Source of the DNA: Epilithonimonas caeni DSM 17710
Lineage (GTDB): Bacteria > Bacteroidota > Bacteroidia > Flavobacteriales > Weeksellaceae
NCBI RefSeq assembly: GCF_000426465.1
Contig: NZ_AUFK01000017.1
Coordinates: 251,044-315,043, forward strand
Length of the DNA: 64,000 bases
Reading direction: 5' to 3'
Under the pieces are notes generated by a model. It searched no databases. It had not been told where the DNA came from and saw nothing but the letters and a program-made list of their open reading frames with translations. The position numbers and the translations under genes were made by a program. Below, in pieces: positions 18,048 through 26,469 of this stretch (its first letter is position 1; every line of letters begins with the position of its first letter).

Positions 18048-19451
18048 CTAATTATATTGATTACCTTCTAAATTTTCTATATCATCTTCCCAGTGAGGTC
18101 TATTAAAGCCACTTACTGAATCAGCCAAAAGCAAATCATTTTTTAGAACAGGATAATGGCTTTGTTTATAAAAACAGGTAGTTTCAGCCCAATCAAAATT
18201 ATTACTGGAAGCAAGCAGCTGAATACTATTACAATGTATCGCTCGGATATCTTTTTCTTTATAATCAAATCCCTGTATTATTTCCTCCGACTTCAAAAAT
18301 CTTTTTCTTTCTACATATGGTCCGTCCAAATTTTCATAGCCGATATGAATAATTCCTGGACCATCAAGTGGTATTTGATCTACTGCTTTTACAAGAAGTC
18401 GTTTTACGTCCTTTGCTTTCATATTTATAGAATGTTCGGAGACACTTGTCCATTTAAGAATACTTATACTTCCTACTTTGTCAATGTAAAGATTTAGAAT
18501 ATCAAAATTTTTATCCTTACCCAATTTATATAGTTCATCGTGGTTAAATACGGTCACATAATTACCCCCACTTTCATATTTTCCAATGCAAACCTCAATT
18601 AATTCCGGTGAATTGTTTCTAATATCTCTTTCTTTTAATTCTCTATTTATAGAAGCCAAGTTCAACGGTCTAAATGAAATTTCAATTTCAGAAGTTTGAA
18701 TTTGTGCTCTTTTATCTCCACTATGAATTTTAAGATATTCATTAAAACAATCAACTAAAATATTTTCGCCTGTCTCTGAAACTGGAACCTTAAAAATAAT
18801 ATCAATGGAATACGACAATTTATATTCTTGCAAAATGGCAGTCAATCGTAAAGATCTGTTTTGCCATTCTGACCTTTCGCTTTCAGAATAATCCGGAACT
18901 TTCTGCATTCTTTTACATTCAACCCAATATTGTTGTCCATCTTTTCTAATCTGCAAGTCCGGAGATTTATAATAAGTGCTTTCAGGTATAAAGGATACTT
19001 TCCATCCATTTTTACAATATAAATTTGCAACTGCCAGTTCAAAAAAAATGGTATCAGGGTGATTCTTTTTTTCGTTCAATAATTCCTCAATCTTTTTCTC
19101 TATCCCATCAATCTCAAGAAGTGTTGAAAGATTCTTCCCTATCATCGAAAAAAACGGAAATATACGAGCGGATTGTAGAGCGTCACCAGATAAAGGTCTT
19201 TCAAAGATACTTTCTACCAGATACATATACCATGCAATCCAGTCATCATAAAAAGCAATTGGCATGACGAGTTTGCCATCTTTACTTTCCGCTTTTTTAA
19301 ATCCATACTGAATAGCTTCAACCTCACGAAAATATGATACAACTTTGTCTCGTCTTTTCAACCATCTTTCATCTCCCATTCTCGACACAAAAAAATTCAA
19401 TGCTTTTTTTGCATCTATCGCCCAAGGTTCTTTTATGTAAATATTCACCAT
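18048..19451 (-). CDS. Hypothetical protein with PD-(D/E)xK nuclease-like core
   Basis: 467 residues. Around residues 135-185 it reads FFELAVANLYCKNGWKVSF, then SPDLQIRKDGQQYWVECKRMQ. This is an acidic residue on a helix, then PD and a following V-E-C-K strand, the arrangement of a PD-(D/E)xK nuclease active site. Flanking regions are unassigned. It stands alone on the minus strand in the accessory region with a long AT-rich upstream gap. A restriction or defence role is inferred from the motif and setting only. Confidence 0.6.
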   Translation of the reverse strand: MVNIYIKEPWAIDAKKALNFFVSRMGDERWLKRRDKVVSYFREVEAIQYGFKKAESKDGKLVMPIAFYDDWIAWYMYLVESIFERPLSGDALQSARIFPFFSMIGKNLSTLLEIDGIEKKIEELLNEKKNHPDTIFFELAVANLYCKNGWKVSFIPESTYYKSPDLQIRKDGQQYWVECKRMQKVPDYSESERSEWQNRSLRLTAILQEYKLSYSIDIIFKVPVSETGENILVDCFNEYLKIHSGDKRAQIQTSEIEISFRPLNLASINRELKERDIRNNSPELIEVCIGKYESGGNYVTVFNHDELYKLGKDKNFDILNLYIDKVGSISILKWTSVSEHSINMKAKDVKRLLVKAVDQIPLDGPGIIHIGYENLDGPYVERKRFLKSEEIIQGFDYKEKDIRAIHCNSIQLLASSNNFDWAETTCFYKQSHYPVLKNDLLLADSVSGFNRPHWEDDIENLEGNQYN

Positions 19452-19626
19452 TTTAAGTAATTACTATTTTATATCTAATATACTTTAAATTTGAAAATGA
19501 TTGAGATCATTCTGAATGAGCATTTAAAATATGATTAATTGAGTATTTTAAGTTAAAATTTCAACGAGTTCCGAGTTAGTAATAATCCTTTTGAAAAAAG
19601 GCAAGATACTCTTTTGTAGTCTCATT

Positions 19627-19707
19627 TTATATAAATGGACGTCCAAAAGGACATCTTGCACCACAAAAAAAACAAATTATTTTTACAATATCATCTTCAA
19701 AAGCCAT
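19627..19707 (-). CDS. Possible 26-residue Cys-rich peptide
   Basis: ATG at 19707-19705 opens MAFEDDIVKIICFFCG followed by ARCPFGRPFI and a stop at 19629-19627. The CFFCG plus a further Cys is suggestive of metal binding, but the ORF is too short for confident coding assignment. Confidence 0.2.
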   Translation of the reverse strand: MAFEDDIVKIICFFCGARCPFGRPFI

Positions 19708-19789
19708 TTTTTAAAAGTTGAAATCAACATTTGCAATAATGTGTAAACCTACAATTGAACAATTATATAAATATATATTGACAGTATTA

Positions 19790-19815
19790 TTGAATTATAT
19801 AAACATATAATTCAA
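19790..19815. promoter_or_regulatory. Perfect inverted repeat, candidate operator
   Basis: TTGAATTATAT-AAAC-ATATAATTCAA: 11-bp perfect arms with a 4-base spacer, set in similar AT-rich half-sites on both sides. The dyad suits a dimeric regulator. It lies about 340 bases upstream of the PD-(D/E)xK-like gene and about 70 bases beyond the end of the next minus-strand gene. Confidence 0.45.
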
Positions 19816-19884
19816 CAATTCAATAAATACATACTACCGTATTTATACAATTATATATTTAAATTGATGTAGAAATATAGAATG

Positions 19885-20331
19885 TTATAATTCAACAGAA
19901 AAAAATTCCAAAGGAGTTTTGCTGACAAAAGAAACAAGAAATTCAAAAAAAGCGGAAATAGAATAGCTTGAAGAATCAGATTTTTCATTGATGTAATAAG
20001 TGTGCATCAATTCATAATAAAGATCAGAATATTTTAGTGGAAGTAGAAAATTGATACTTTCCAATATTCTTTCTTCTTTTGTATTTTCAATCTTAGTTCC
20101 TCTCTTTTTATAAAAAACAAGATACTGCTCATTAGGAGCGGTAACCTTATGATATTTTTGCTGAAAACTCTTTTGAACATTCAGTAATGTGACACATAAA
20201 TAATGTCTATAGGAAAATAGGGATAACAGGTCGTTATCCTTGTAATAAGTAAAACTGCAAATCTTAAAATTGTCCACTAAAGACTTATCGGTTTTTACCA
20301 ATAAGTTTTTGGTTGCTTTTTTTGCGCACAT
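19885..20331 (-). CDS. Hypothetical protein
   Basis: 148 residues, ATG start (MCAKKATKNLLVK). Rich in Tyr, Phe and Lys, with FYKKRGTKIENTKEERILESINFLL in the middle. No domain or signal recognised. It follows another unknown minus-strand gene at 110 bases; both are AT-rich accessory genes. Confidence 0.5.
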   Translation of the reverse strand: MCAKKATKNLLVKTDKSLVDNFKICSFTYYKDNDLLSLFSYRHYLCVTLLNVQKSFQQKYHKVTAPNEQYLVFYKKRGTKIENTKEERILESINFLLPLKYSDLYYELMHTYYINEKSDSSSYSISAFFEFLVSFVSKTPLEFFSVEL

Positions 20332-20440
20332 AGAATGCTTATTTATTAGCCAACTTGCCGATTCAACGACAACAAATTATTACAAATGTAAAACTAAAAC
20401 CGAAAAATATAAATCATATTTTTACGGCTTTACAAATTAT

Positions 20441-20917
20441 TTAAAGCACAATAGACAATTTTATTTTGTCTTTTTTAAGTTTCTGAACCATTTCAACAGC
20501 TTTCTGTCGTTGGAAAACATAATATGCCAACTCTTTTGAAGGGCTGAAAAGGGGTAATTTTCCATTATAAATTCTTATAAACTTGGAATAATACAATCCT
20601 TCGTCAGAGGTAAAAATATATATTTTCCTGTGAGAAGCATAATTAATCCAGTCCGCTAATTTATCTTTCAAAATAGCCGGGTCATTTTTAAGTTTAATGG
20701 TAAATGATTCATTTCCTTCAAAAGAATCATCTTTAAAAATAAGATTAAAATTACTGACATAGCAGCTTAAAACAATATTGTTTTCAGTTACCATTAAGGG
20801 ATTATTGATATCTCCCAGTAAATCAATGGTAACATCATTTGCTTTAAAGAACTGTTTTATTAGAAAATTCCTTCTTGCAATGTCCGTAAATAAATTGTGA
20901 TTTGTACTCTCTTCCAT
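20441..20917 (-). CDS. Hypothetical protein
   Basis: The start is placed at ATG 20917 (MEESTNHNLFTDIARRNF, 158 residues); the frame can be extended eight codons to a TTG. The body includes NDPAILKDKLADWINYASHRKIYIFTSDEGLYYSKFIRIYNGKLPLF. Soluble, unrecognised. It diverges from the small membrane protein at 21040 across a region with direct repeats. Confidence 0.5.
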   Translation of the reverse strand: MEESTNHNLFTDIARRNFLIKQFFKANDVTIDLLGDINNPLMVTENNIVLSCYVSNFNLIFKDDSFEGNESFTIKLKNDPAILKDKLADWINYASHRKIYIFTSDEGLYYSKFIRIYNGKLPLFSPSKELAYYVFQRQKAVEMVQKLKKDKIKLSIVL

Positions 20918-20951
20918 TTCATTGTTATCAGAATTAAACAAATATACTATT

Positions 20952-20990
20952 TTTTACCTATTAAACCAATTTAAAATATTTTACCTATTA
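20952..20990. repeat. Direct repeat TTTTACCTATTA in a divergent promoter region
   Basis: Two exact 12-bp copies (20952-20963 and 20979-20990) have starts 27 bases apart, between the divergent genes at 20441-20917 and 21040-21237. A likely protein-binding site for control of one or both genes. Confidence 0.45.
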
Positions 20991-21039
20991 TTTCAAAAAT
21001 ATTTTTATATTTACATATTCTTATTAATCAGAATTAATA

Positions 21040-21237
21040 ATGAAAAGAATAATAAAATTTGTGGTGTACGGAGCAATAGCGTTTTACATATTTCTGTTTG
21101 CGTTTATAGGTAATACCACTGACAATAATAATGCAAGAAAAATATCTCTAACTTTAGTTATTATCGTCGTTGGCTGGAATGTCTTGAAGAATCCTTTAAA
21201 AAGATTCTTTAGGAAAATATTTAATAATAATTCTTGA
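21040..21237 (+). CDS. Small membrane protein
   Basis: 65 residues with two hydrophobic helices (FVVYGAIAFYIFLFAFIG and ISLTLVIIVVGWNVL) and a basic C-terminus (LKRFFRKIF). It ends just before a bidirectional terminator. No family recognised. Confidence 0.5.
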   Translation: MKRIIKFVVYGAIAFYIFLFAFIGNTTDNNNARKISLTLVIIVVGWNVLKNPLKRFFRKIFNNNS

Positions 21238-21248
21238 CGATAATAGAA

Positions 21249-21270
21249 AAGGCTGCCCTATGGCAGCCTT
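21249..21270. terminator. Bidirectional terminator
   Basis: Perfect stem AAGGCTGCC-CTAT-GGCAGCCTT between the + strand small membrane protein and the end of the minus-strand ardC gene, flanked by an A-run on the left and TATTATTTT on the right. Confidence 0.85.
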
Positions 21271-21279
21271 ATTATTTTA

Positions 21280-22236
21280 TCAAAGTTGTTCAAGAAATTT
21301 CTTTGCTTTTTTAGATGATGCAAATGCTTTCTTGATATTTTCCTCACGCTTAGATGTATTTTTGACAGACCAGCTTTTAAGATATCTTACGGAATTGATA
21401 AACTCCTTAGTAATTCCAAATTGGAGGCAGATTAGCATACTACCCATTTCTGCAATAAGTTCTTCAAAAGAGTAACTTGTTAAATCTGAATGACCTTTTA
21501 ATTCTCTTTTTAATCTGCTTTCGTGACCAGTCCAGTGAATGATCTCGTGAAATAATGTAGAATAATATTTATCTTCAGATATAAAATATTTCTTTTCTGG
21601 AATTGAAATTATATCTGTTAAAGGCGTATAATAAGCTGTACTAGAAAGAGTTTGCCTAACTGTTAGATTACCGTTAGTAATAATTGAATTGATAAATTCT
21701 TCACTATTACATTGTTCCTGAAAATCCAGTACTAGATTTTCCTCTTCAATGACAGTATCAATATTTAGATCGGCTATATTTTCAATCAGTTCAGCATTAA
21801 AAACGGTATAATTCTTTAAACAGCTGATCTTATTAATATTTTCTCTTTCATTCACCGACATTTCTAATACTTGTTCTCTGCTATAGATTTTACCCGTCTC
21901 TCTATGTTTGTAGATGAAGCTAAAAAATTCAATGATTGTACCTTTTGCTCCTTTTTTTAGTCTGCCACCGGCTTTCGAAATAGAGTTGAATGTCGCATAA
22001 TCGGCGGTTTGGAAATTATTGATTAAAGCATCAATATAAAGAGCTACTGTGTTAAAGCCTTGATATTGCTTTTTTGTAAAAAGATTTTTCGGCATTTGAA
22101 ATTGCACATCAGCATAATGTTCCCAGTCCTGCGGATTAACTTTATCAAGGTTTTCGAGTATTTTTAAAATGAATCTATCTTCATTTTTTTCTTGTGAAGA
22201 ATCTTTTGAATTACTTTTTTTTGTGAATGTTTTCAT
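21280..22236 (-). CDS. ardC: ArdC-like antirestriction protein with zincin domain
   Basis: 318 residues. The N-terminal part (about residues 30-140: QGFNTVALYIDALI, GGRLKKGAKGTIIEFF) matches the ArdC single-strand-DNA-binding domain. The C-terminal part has the metallopeptidase motif HEIIHWTGHESRL followed by SFEELIAEMGSMLI, which supplies the third ligand. ArdC proteins protect incoming plasmid or ICE DNA from restriction and are typical of leading regions. One of the three hairpin-promoter repeats lies about 60 bases upstream of its start. Confidence 0.85.
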   Translation of the reverse strand: MKTFTKKSNSKDSSQEKNEDRFILKILENLDKVNPQDWEHYADVQFQMPKNLFTKKQYQGFNTVALYIDALINNFQTADYATFNSISKAGGRLKKGAKGTIIEFFSFIYKHRETGKIYSREQVLEMSVNERENINKISCLKNYTVFNAELIENIADLNIDTVIEEENLVLDFQEQCNSEEFINSIITNGNLTVRQTLSSTAYYTPLTDIISIPEKKYFISEDKYYSTLFHEIIHWTGHESRLKRELKGHSDLTSYSFEELIAEMGSMLICLQFGITKEFINSVRYLKSWSVKNTSKREENIKKAFASSKKAKKFLEQL

Positions 22237-22298
22237 AATACTTTATTTAATATTCTGACTTTTCTATTGTTTTATGTGCATTCCAAAAGAAATCTGTC

Positions 22299-22459
22299 AT
22301 TCAATAAAACCGGAATGAAAGAATGTAATGAAGGCTTTGAAATCTTTTTGTTCGAAGAATTCAGGAGTGTCTGAAATTATAGCTATGCTGTAATTATAGA
22401 GACCCAAAAAGATTTTTTGATTGGAGGATGGATTTCTAATTTCGCATAAGAAAACCGAG
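22299..22459 (+). repeat. Hairpin-promoter repeat, copy 1 (upstream of ardC)
   Basis: First of three related ~150-bp modules. The order is GAAATCTTTTTGTTCGAAGAA, GGAGTGTCTGA, a hairpin (22369-22403, with AATTATAGC pairing to GCTGTAATT inside GTCT/AGAC), ACCCAAAAAGA, TTTTTTG (ending 22419), a 17-base gap, and TAATTTCG (22437-22444). Homology to copy 2 begins at about 22299. The promoter-like motifs point right, while ardC lies to the left. Confidence 0.75.
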
Positions 22460-22495
22460 AAAGTCAGAATATAAAGGATTAGAAAACAATTAAAA

Positions 22496-22921
22496 TTATT
22501 CAATCCTTATTGATAATAATCTTTGAAGATGCTGTGATTTTTTCAAATCGACATATTTGATAAATTCAGGTGTCTTTTTGAACTTCTGAAGTGCTCTGAT
22601 AAACTTGAAATCTGATTCAATTACACTTGAGACTTTTATACAGGCAGTTCCAATATCTCCAAAGCAGTTGCCTATTCCAAATAAGAGAGAATAGTAAGTT
22701 TCTGTAGTAAGCGGTCGGTCATAATGGGCTAGTATCTTTTTACCTTCTTCATCTTCATTTAAAAATCTAAGTTCTTCATTGAACATTGCCTGTGTAAAGA
22801 AAACACCATAGTCAACGCCATTGAAATTTTCATAGTTCAAATCAAAGTTTTCTTTCAGAAAGTTATTTACTTCCTCAGCTAATTGAGCTTCTTTTAAATA
22901 TATAATTGAATAAGTTCCCAT
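22496..22921 (-). CDS. Hypothetical protein
   Basis: 141 residues (MGTYSIIYLKEAQLAEEVNNFLKEN) with an acidic middle (LNEDEEGKKILAHYDRPL) and a helical C-terminus. No family recognised. It belongs to the minus-strand block ardC - this gene - DUF6876, possibly expressed early on transfer. Confidence 0.5.
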   Translation of the reverse strand: MGTYSIIYLKEAQLAEEVNNFLKENFDLNYENFNGVDYGVFFTQAMFNEELRFLNEDEEGKKILAHYDRPLTTETYYSLLFGIGNCFGDIGTACIKVSSVIESDFKFIRALQKFKKTPEFIKYVDLKKSQHLQRLLSIRIE

Positions 22922-22994
22922 AAAATTTATAAGTATTCTTAAGTTTGGAATTTGATAAAACGATTACCTATACATCGTGAGGTTTTCATATTAT

Positions 22995-23354
22995 TTAGTG
23001 TTCGCTTGGAAGTAATAGTACATTACCCTCTTTCCAGATGGTAAATTCTTCAAAAAAGAAGTCAGAGAATGGAATAATGGCTGACATTAACTGATTTTCA
23101 TTTCCGTCAGATGCAGAAAGACTAAACTGCTCATCCTTGATTCTTTTAATCGTCCATACTTGAAAATCTTCACTTTGAAATTTTTGAGAAGTCTGATAAG
23201 ATGCTATACAGTCCAGAAACCAGTAGCACTCTTCTTCATATGCCACATTTTTGACTCCGTCAGTCAATAATATTCCAAAGATGTAGGAATAGTACTGCTC
23301 AGTTCCTGTAAACTGATTGTAAAAATCATTAGCTGAGATTTTGGGATTTTTCAT
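22995..23354 (-). CDS. DUF6876-family protein
   Basis: The start is ATG 23354 (MKNPKISANDFYNQFTGTEQYY, 119 residues); a TTG three codons upstream is less likely. The motif EECYWFLDCIASYQ and the following QVWTIKR strand are those of DUF6876 proteins, common on Bacteroidota mobile elements and of unknown function. Copy 2 of the hairpin-promoter repeat lies immediately upstream. Confidence 0.65.
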   Translation of the reverse strand: MKNPKISANDFYNQFTGTEQYYSYIFGILLTDGVKNVAYEEECYWFLDCIASYQTSQKFQSEDFQVWTIKRIKDEQFSLSASDGNENQLMSAIIPFSDFFFEEFTIWKEGNVLLLPSEH

Positions 23355-23471
23355 AATTGCCAATTTTTTGGGTTAATATTTAAATTGTTGAGAGCAGTTG
23401 ATATTTTAACAGCATTGTTTTATAATCTACTTTCTCCCTGTTTTTCATTGCTTCTGACGAAAGAAATTCAG

Positions 23472-23635
23472 ATTCAATACAAAACCGCAATGAAGTATGT
23501 AATGGAGGCTATGAAATATTTTTGTCCTTCGGATTTAGGAGTATCTGAAAAAAATGGCGCAGCATTTTATTTAGAAACCCAAAAAGATTTTTTTGTACAG
23601 AAACTGTATTTATAGTTTTGCAAACCGAAAACACG
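23472..23635 (+). repeat. Hairpin-promoter repeat, copy 2 (upstream of DUF6876 gene)
   Basis: Second module: GAAATATTTTTGTCCTTCGGA, GGAGTATCTGA, then a hairpin (23544-23575) in which TCTGAAAAAAATG pairs with CATTTTATTTAGA at 12 of 13 positions around loop GCGCAG. Then come ACCCAAAAAGA, TTTTTTTG (ending 23595), a 17-base gap, and TAGTTTTG (23613-23620). Rightward transcription would reach the UPF0489 gene at 23715; leftward lies the DUF6876 gene. Confidence 0.8.
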
Positions 23636-23714
23636 GAACATTTAGATTATAGCAGGTTTAAGAGAACTATTATCTATACAACAACAGCTGGATATTTACT
23701 ATATTTGGTAGCAT

Positions 23715-24428
23715 ATGTGGATAAAAGAAAAACCTCAGCAATTATTGGATTCAGGAAGTACAACAGCCAATTTTTTATACAAAAAAGGAAAGGTTTATGT
23801 GATGGATAATCATCTATGTGCAGCGTGGTGCTGGTTACAGGAAACAGATATCACTAAATCATACGACTTCTATCATATTGACAGACATAATGACCTATTA
23901 TACCCTATTCCATCTATCAAGGAAGATTTATTAAATGATAATGTTGATCTTGAAAAAATTACATTTGAAGAATATGTTGAACTTAATGAAAATCATCCGG
24001 AGGAACTCAATATAAAAGCTCCGTTGTTCCGCTGGGATAATTATATATTAAATCTAAATGAAGTATATCCGAATTTCTTTGGAACTACACATTTTATAAC
24101 CAAAGAGCCATATCCGGAAAATGAATTTATAGATTGGGAGTATAAGATAGAAGACTTTCTTAACAGCTTACATCATTGGCTGAAAGATTCCAAAAATGGC
24201 GGTATAGTAAATTTGGATATAGATTTCTTTTATTCTAACAGTAAAGGCTATTATCAGATTTATTCTGATGAATTGATCAGAAAAGTCGGGAATGTATTAG
24301 TTGAAAATATGGATAAGATAGATGTCATTACAATTGCATTAAGCCCTGAATGCTGTGGAGGTTGGGAAAATGCCTTTAAAACAATGAAAATTCTTGACGA
24401 AGTACTCGATTTAGGTATGGAAATGTAA
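23715..24428 (+). CDS. UPF0489-family protein
   Basis: 237 residues with the UPF0489 signature: KVYVMDNHLCAAWCWLQ, FYHIDRHNDLL, GGIVNLDIDFFYS and ALSPECCGGWENA. The His/Asp-rich motifs are arranged like the metal site of arginase-fold enzymes. The substrate is unknown. The likely promoter is in the upstream repeat (TAGTTTTG, 23613-23620), leaving a leader of about 90 bases. Confidence 0.8.
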   Translation: MWIKEKPQQLLDSGSTTANFLYKKGKVYVMDNHLCAAWCWLQETDITKSYDFYHIDRHNDLLYPIPSIKEDLLNDNVDLEKITFEEYVELNENHPEELNIKAPLFRWDNYILNLNEVYPNFFGTTHFITKEPYPENEFIDWEYKIEDFLNSLHHWLKDSKNGGIVNLDIDFFYSNSKGYYQIYSDELIRKVGNVLVENMDKIDVITIALSPECCGGWENAFKTMKILDEVLDLGMEM

Positions 24429-24501
24429 TAACTCTTAGTTGCAACAACTCTATATTTTTTTGATAACAAAATCAAGATTAAAAGTAGTTTAGAATGACAA
24501 T

Positions 24502-24533
24502 TGACAACTAAAACGATTAATTTGTATATTTGG
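24502..24533 (+). promoter_or_regulatory. Bacteroidota promoter for the two-gene cassette
   Basis: TTG (24502-24504), a 21-base gap, then TATATTTG (24526-24533): a full match to TTG-N17-23-TAnnTTTG, 26 bases before the ATG at 24559. Confidence 0.65.
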
Positions 24534-24558
24534 TGAAAACAATAACTTTAATAACTTA

Positions 24559-25104
24559 ATGACAGAACTTCATCTTGATCTTACTTTAGATAAGCTACAA
24601 GGCCCACCAAAAGAGCATATAAAAGTTCACAATTATTGGGCTGCTGTTGGACTTGATCGCTATCATAAAGACTCTAAGGCTGAATTTGAATTTACCATTG
24701 ACGGAAAATCCAGCAAAAACATTGTTACTTGGGATTCCAATTTTTCAAAAGTAACAATGAAGGAGGATAAAGATATTGCTAATCACGGTGGTGTTGCATT
24801 GGCTTGGTTTGTAATGTCAGTAATAATGGATTACAAATATGTAGAACAAACTGAAATTGGCGATGGCGTTGACTATAGATTTTCTAAAACTGAACCTGAT
24901 GATGATGATTTGAATTTTCTTGACGAAGAATATCATTATGTAGAAATATCCGGTATTTTGGAGGAAAACAAATCAAATACCTTAATAAATCGCATAAAAA
25001 AGAAACACGAGCAAATTAATAGAGGTTCAAAAAGAGACCAATCATCATCTGTCGTTGTCACACTTTTTGCCAAACCTACAACCATAAAAGAAATTCATAA
25101 ATGA
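24559..25104 (+). CDS. Hypothetical protein, first gene of a two-gene cassette
   Basis: 181 residues. The middle reads NHGGVALAWFVMSVIMDYKYVEQTEIGDGVDYRF and then EYHYVEISGIL. The D...VEISG spacing recalls a PD-(D/E)xK fold in which the catalytic Lys is lost. That resemblance is an inference. It overlaps the next gene by 4 bases (ATGA), so the two are translated together from the promoter at 24502-24533. Function unknown. Confidence 0.55.
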   Translation: MTELHLDLTLDKLQGPPKEHIKVHNYWAAVGLDRYHKDSKAEFEFTIDGKSSKNIVTWDSNFSKVTMKEDKDIANHGGVALAWFVMSVIMDYKYVEQTEIGDGVDYRFSKTEPDDDDLNFLDEEYHYVEISGILEENKSNTLINRIKKKHEQINRGSKRDQSSSVVVTLFAKPTTIKEIHK

Positions 25105-26423
25105 AACCAAAGTTACAACATAGAGAAGCTATGGATTACTCATTTAAGGCTAAGCAGGCTTTAGATGAAGGTGACTTTGATGCTTCATTAGAACTATACA
25201 AAACGGCAGCTAAATTAGAAAGTGAGGTTGCAGATTTCTATTTCGACAAACCAGACCTTGAACCCACAAGGAGTATACTGGTAAGAAGTGCTGCGTTTTT
25301 AAATTTAAAAGCTGGACAGATAGAGGAGGCACAAAAGTTTATTTTTTTTGGGTTAACTAACAGTAAAGATGAAGAGGTTAAGGAACAATTGTATGACGCC
25401 TTAGAGATTTTAGTTTCTTTAAAAAATATTAATCCTTTTGGGCAGACAAAAGAATATACCTATTTAAGTATTCTTAGACAAAATAGCACACATTATACTA
25501 TTGAGCCTACCAAGCTTGAATTTGGTCATTCTGTTACTTTAGAAATGATTAAAGACTTTACAGATAATTATTTGAAATCATTAAAGGCATATGCACTTAC
25601 TAAAGTTAGGCGTTTGGTCAAATTTAGAGATGACAGTATAAGTGAACTTCAAAAAGAAATTGATAGAATTATTAATCCGGTCATCACAAACTCAAGTTAT
25701 GGAAGTTTTCGATTTTCAATTGCTAATGATTGGATGAAAAGAAATGACGAAGAAAAGGAAATTGTTAATTTAAAATCAAATATTGTTAAAAATTTCCATA
25801 ATGAAATTTTCATTAATCCTCTTGGTGAACAAGAAATTACCGAAATCAAAGAAGAATTTTCAGAGGAGGAAATAAATGAAATATTCAGGCCATTAGCCAA
25901 AATCAAATCAAATAATTCCGGTTACAGCATTGGAGTTTATGACACAGATTCATTTTCAAAAAAGTATATTCCAAAAATTGTTAACAAGCAAAAAAAGGAA
26001 TTACTTACTACAAAAACATTGTCACAAGAGGATATAGGTGAGCTTGTTACTACAATTGCTCATAAACGTGTTTCTGAAAAAGGTAAAGTTTCAAAGAAAA
26101 CAATTAGATCGGAAGAATTCAAAAAATATGAAACGACTTTCAAACTAAAGGAGATTGTACCAAAAGACAAACCGTCAGTTTTATTATCTGAGGAAATTCT
26201 GATAGATATGTTATTTGATTCAAATATCGGTTTTACATTTTCATTTGACGATTTCAAAATATCATACACTGATATCGAATATCAGAAAGCACTTGACGGA
26301 TTTAATAATAGTTTTTATTCCAAAATAATTTCATTGATTAAAAAGACTGATTTGAACACTGAAGAAAATGATGACCTAAAAATCATAAGTAGATATATCG
26401 GAAATCTTGATGCCTTGAATTAA
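25101..26423 (+). CDS. TPR-like hypothetical protein, second gene of the cassette
   Basis: 440 residues. Residues 5-110 are helical with TPR-like repeats (AKQALDEGDFDASLELYKTAAKL; AAFLNLKAGQIEEAQKFIFFGL). The remainder is a charged domain with GSFRFSIANDWMKRNDEEKE and YSIGVYDTDSFSKKYIPKI, which I do not recognise. Coupled to the preceding gene and ending at a bidirectional terminator, it forms a self-contained cassette inside the accessory region. A defence function is a guess. Confidence 0.55.
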   Translation: MKPKLQHREAMDYSFKAKQALDEGDFDASLELYKTAAKLESEVADFYFDKPDLEPTRSILVRSAAFLNLKAGQIEEAQKFIFFGLTNSKDEEVKEQLYDALEILVSLKNINPFGQTKEYTYLSILRQNSTHYTIEPTKLEFGHSVTLEMIKDFTDNYLKSLKAYALTKVRRLVKFRDDSISELQKEIDRIINPVITNSSYGSFRFSIANDWMKRNDEEKEIVNLKSNIVKNFHNEIFINPLGEQEITEIKEEFSEEEINEIFRPLAKIKSNNSGYSIGVYDTDSFSKKYIPKIVNKQKKELLTTKTLSQEDIGELVTTIAHKRVSEKGKVSKKTIRSEEFKKYETTFKLKEIVPKDKPSVLLSEEILIDMLFDSNIGFTFSFDDFKISYTDIEYQKALDGFNNSFYSKIISLIKKTDLNTEENDDLKIISRYIGNLDALN

Positions 26424-26430
26424 ATAATAT

Positions 26431-26466
26431 CTTAAACTACTTTTTTAAAAAAATCAGTAGTTTAAG
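26431..26466. terminator. Bidirectional terminator between convergent genes
   Basis: Perfect arms CTTAAACTACT and AGTAGTTTAAG (26431-26441, 26456-26466) with a T-run and A-run in the loop. It lies in the 46-base gap between convergent genes. Confidence 0.65.
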
Positions 26467-26469
26467 TTA

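Larger units (their letters stand above)
19452..19884. other. AT-rich intergenic region with palindrome
   Basis: 433 bases without a long gene. It contains the upstream region of the 467-residue protein, a 26-codon minus-strand ORF (19627-19707), and many ATATA tracts around the perfect inverted repeat at 19790-19815. Nothing else is supported. Confidence 0.6.

Noticed and set aside
22297-22503. A 68-residue minus-strand ORF through repeat copy 1
   Set aside because: It is a shadow of the repeat module; the same strand of the other copies has no matching frame.
23385-23615. A 76-residue + strand ORF through repeat copy 2
   Set aside because: The reading frame is not kept in copies 1 and 3, while the hairpin pairing is, so the unit is structural and not coding.
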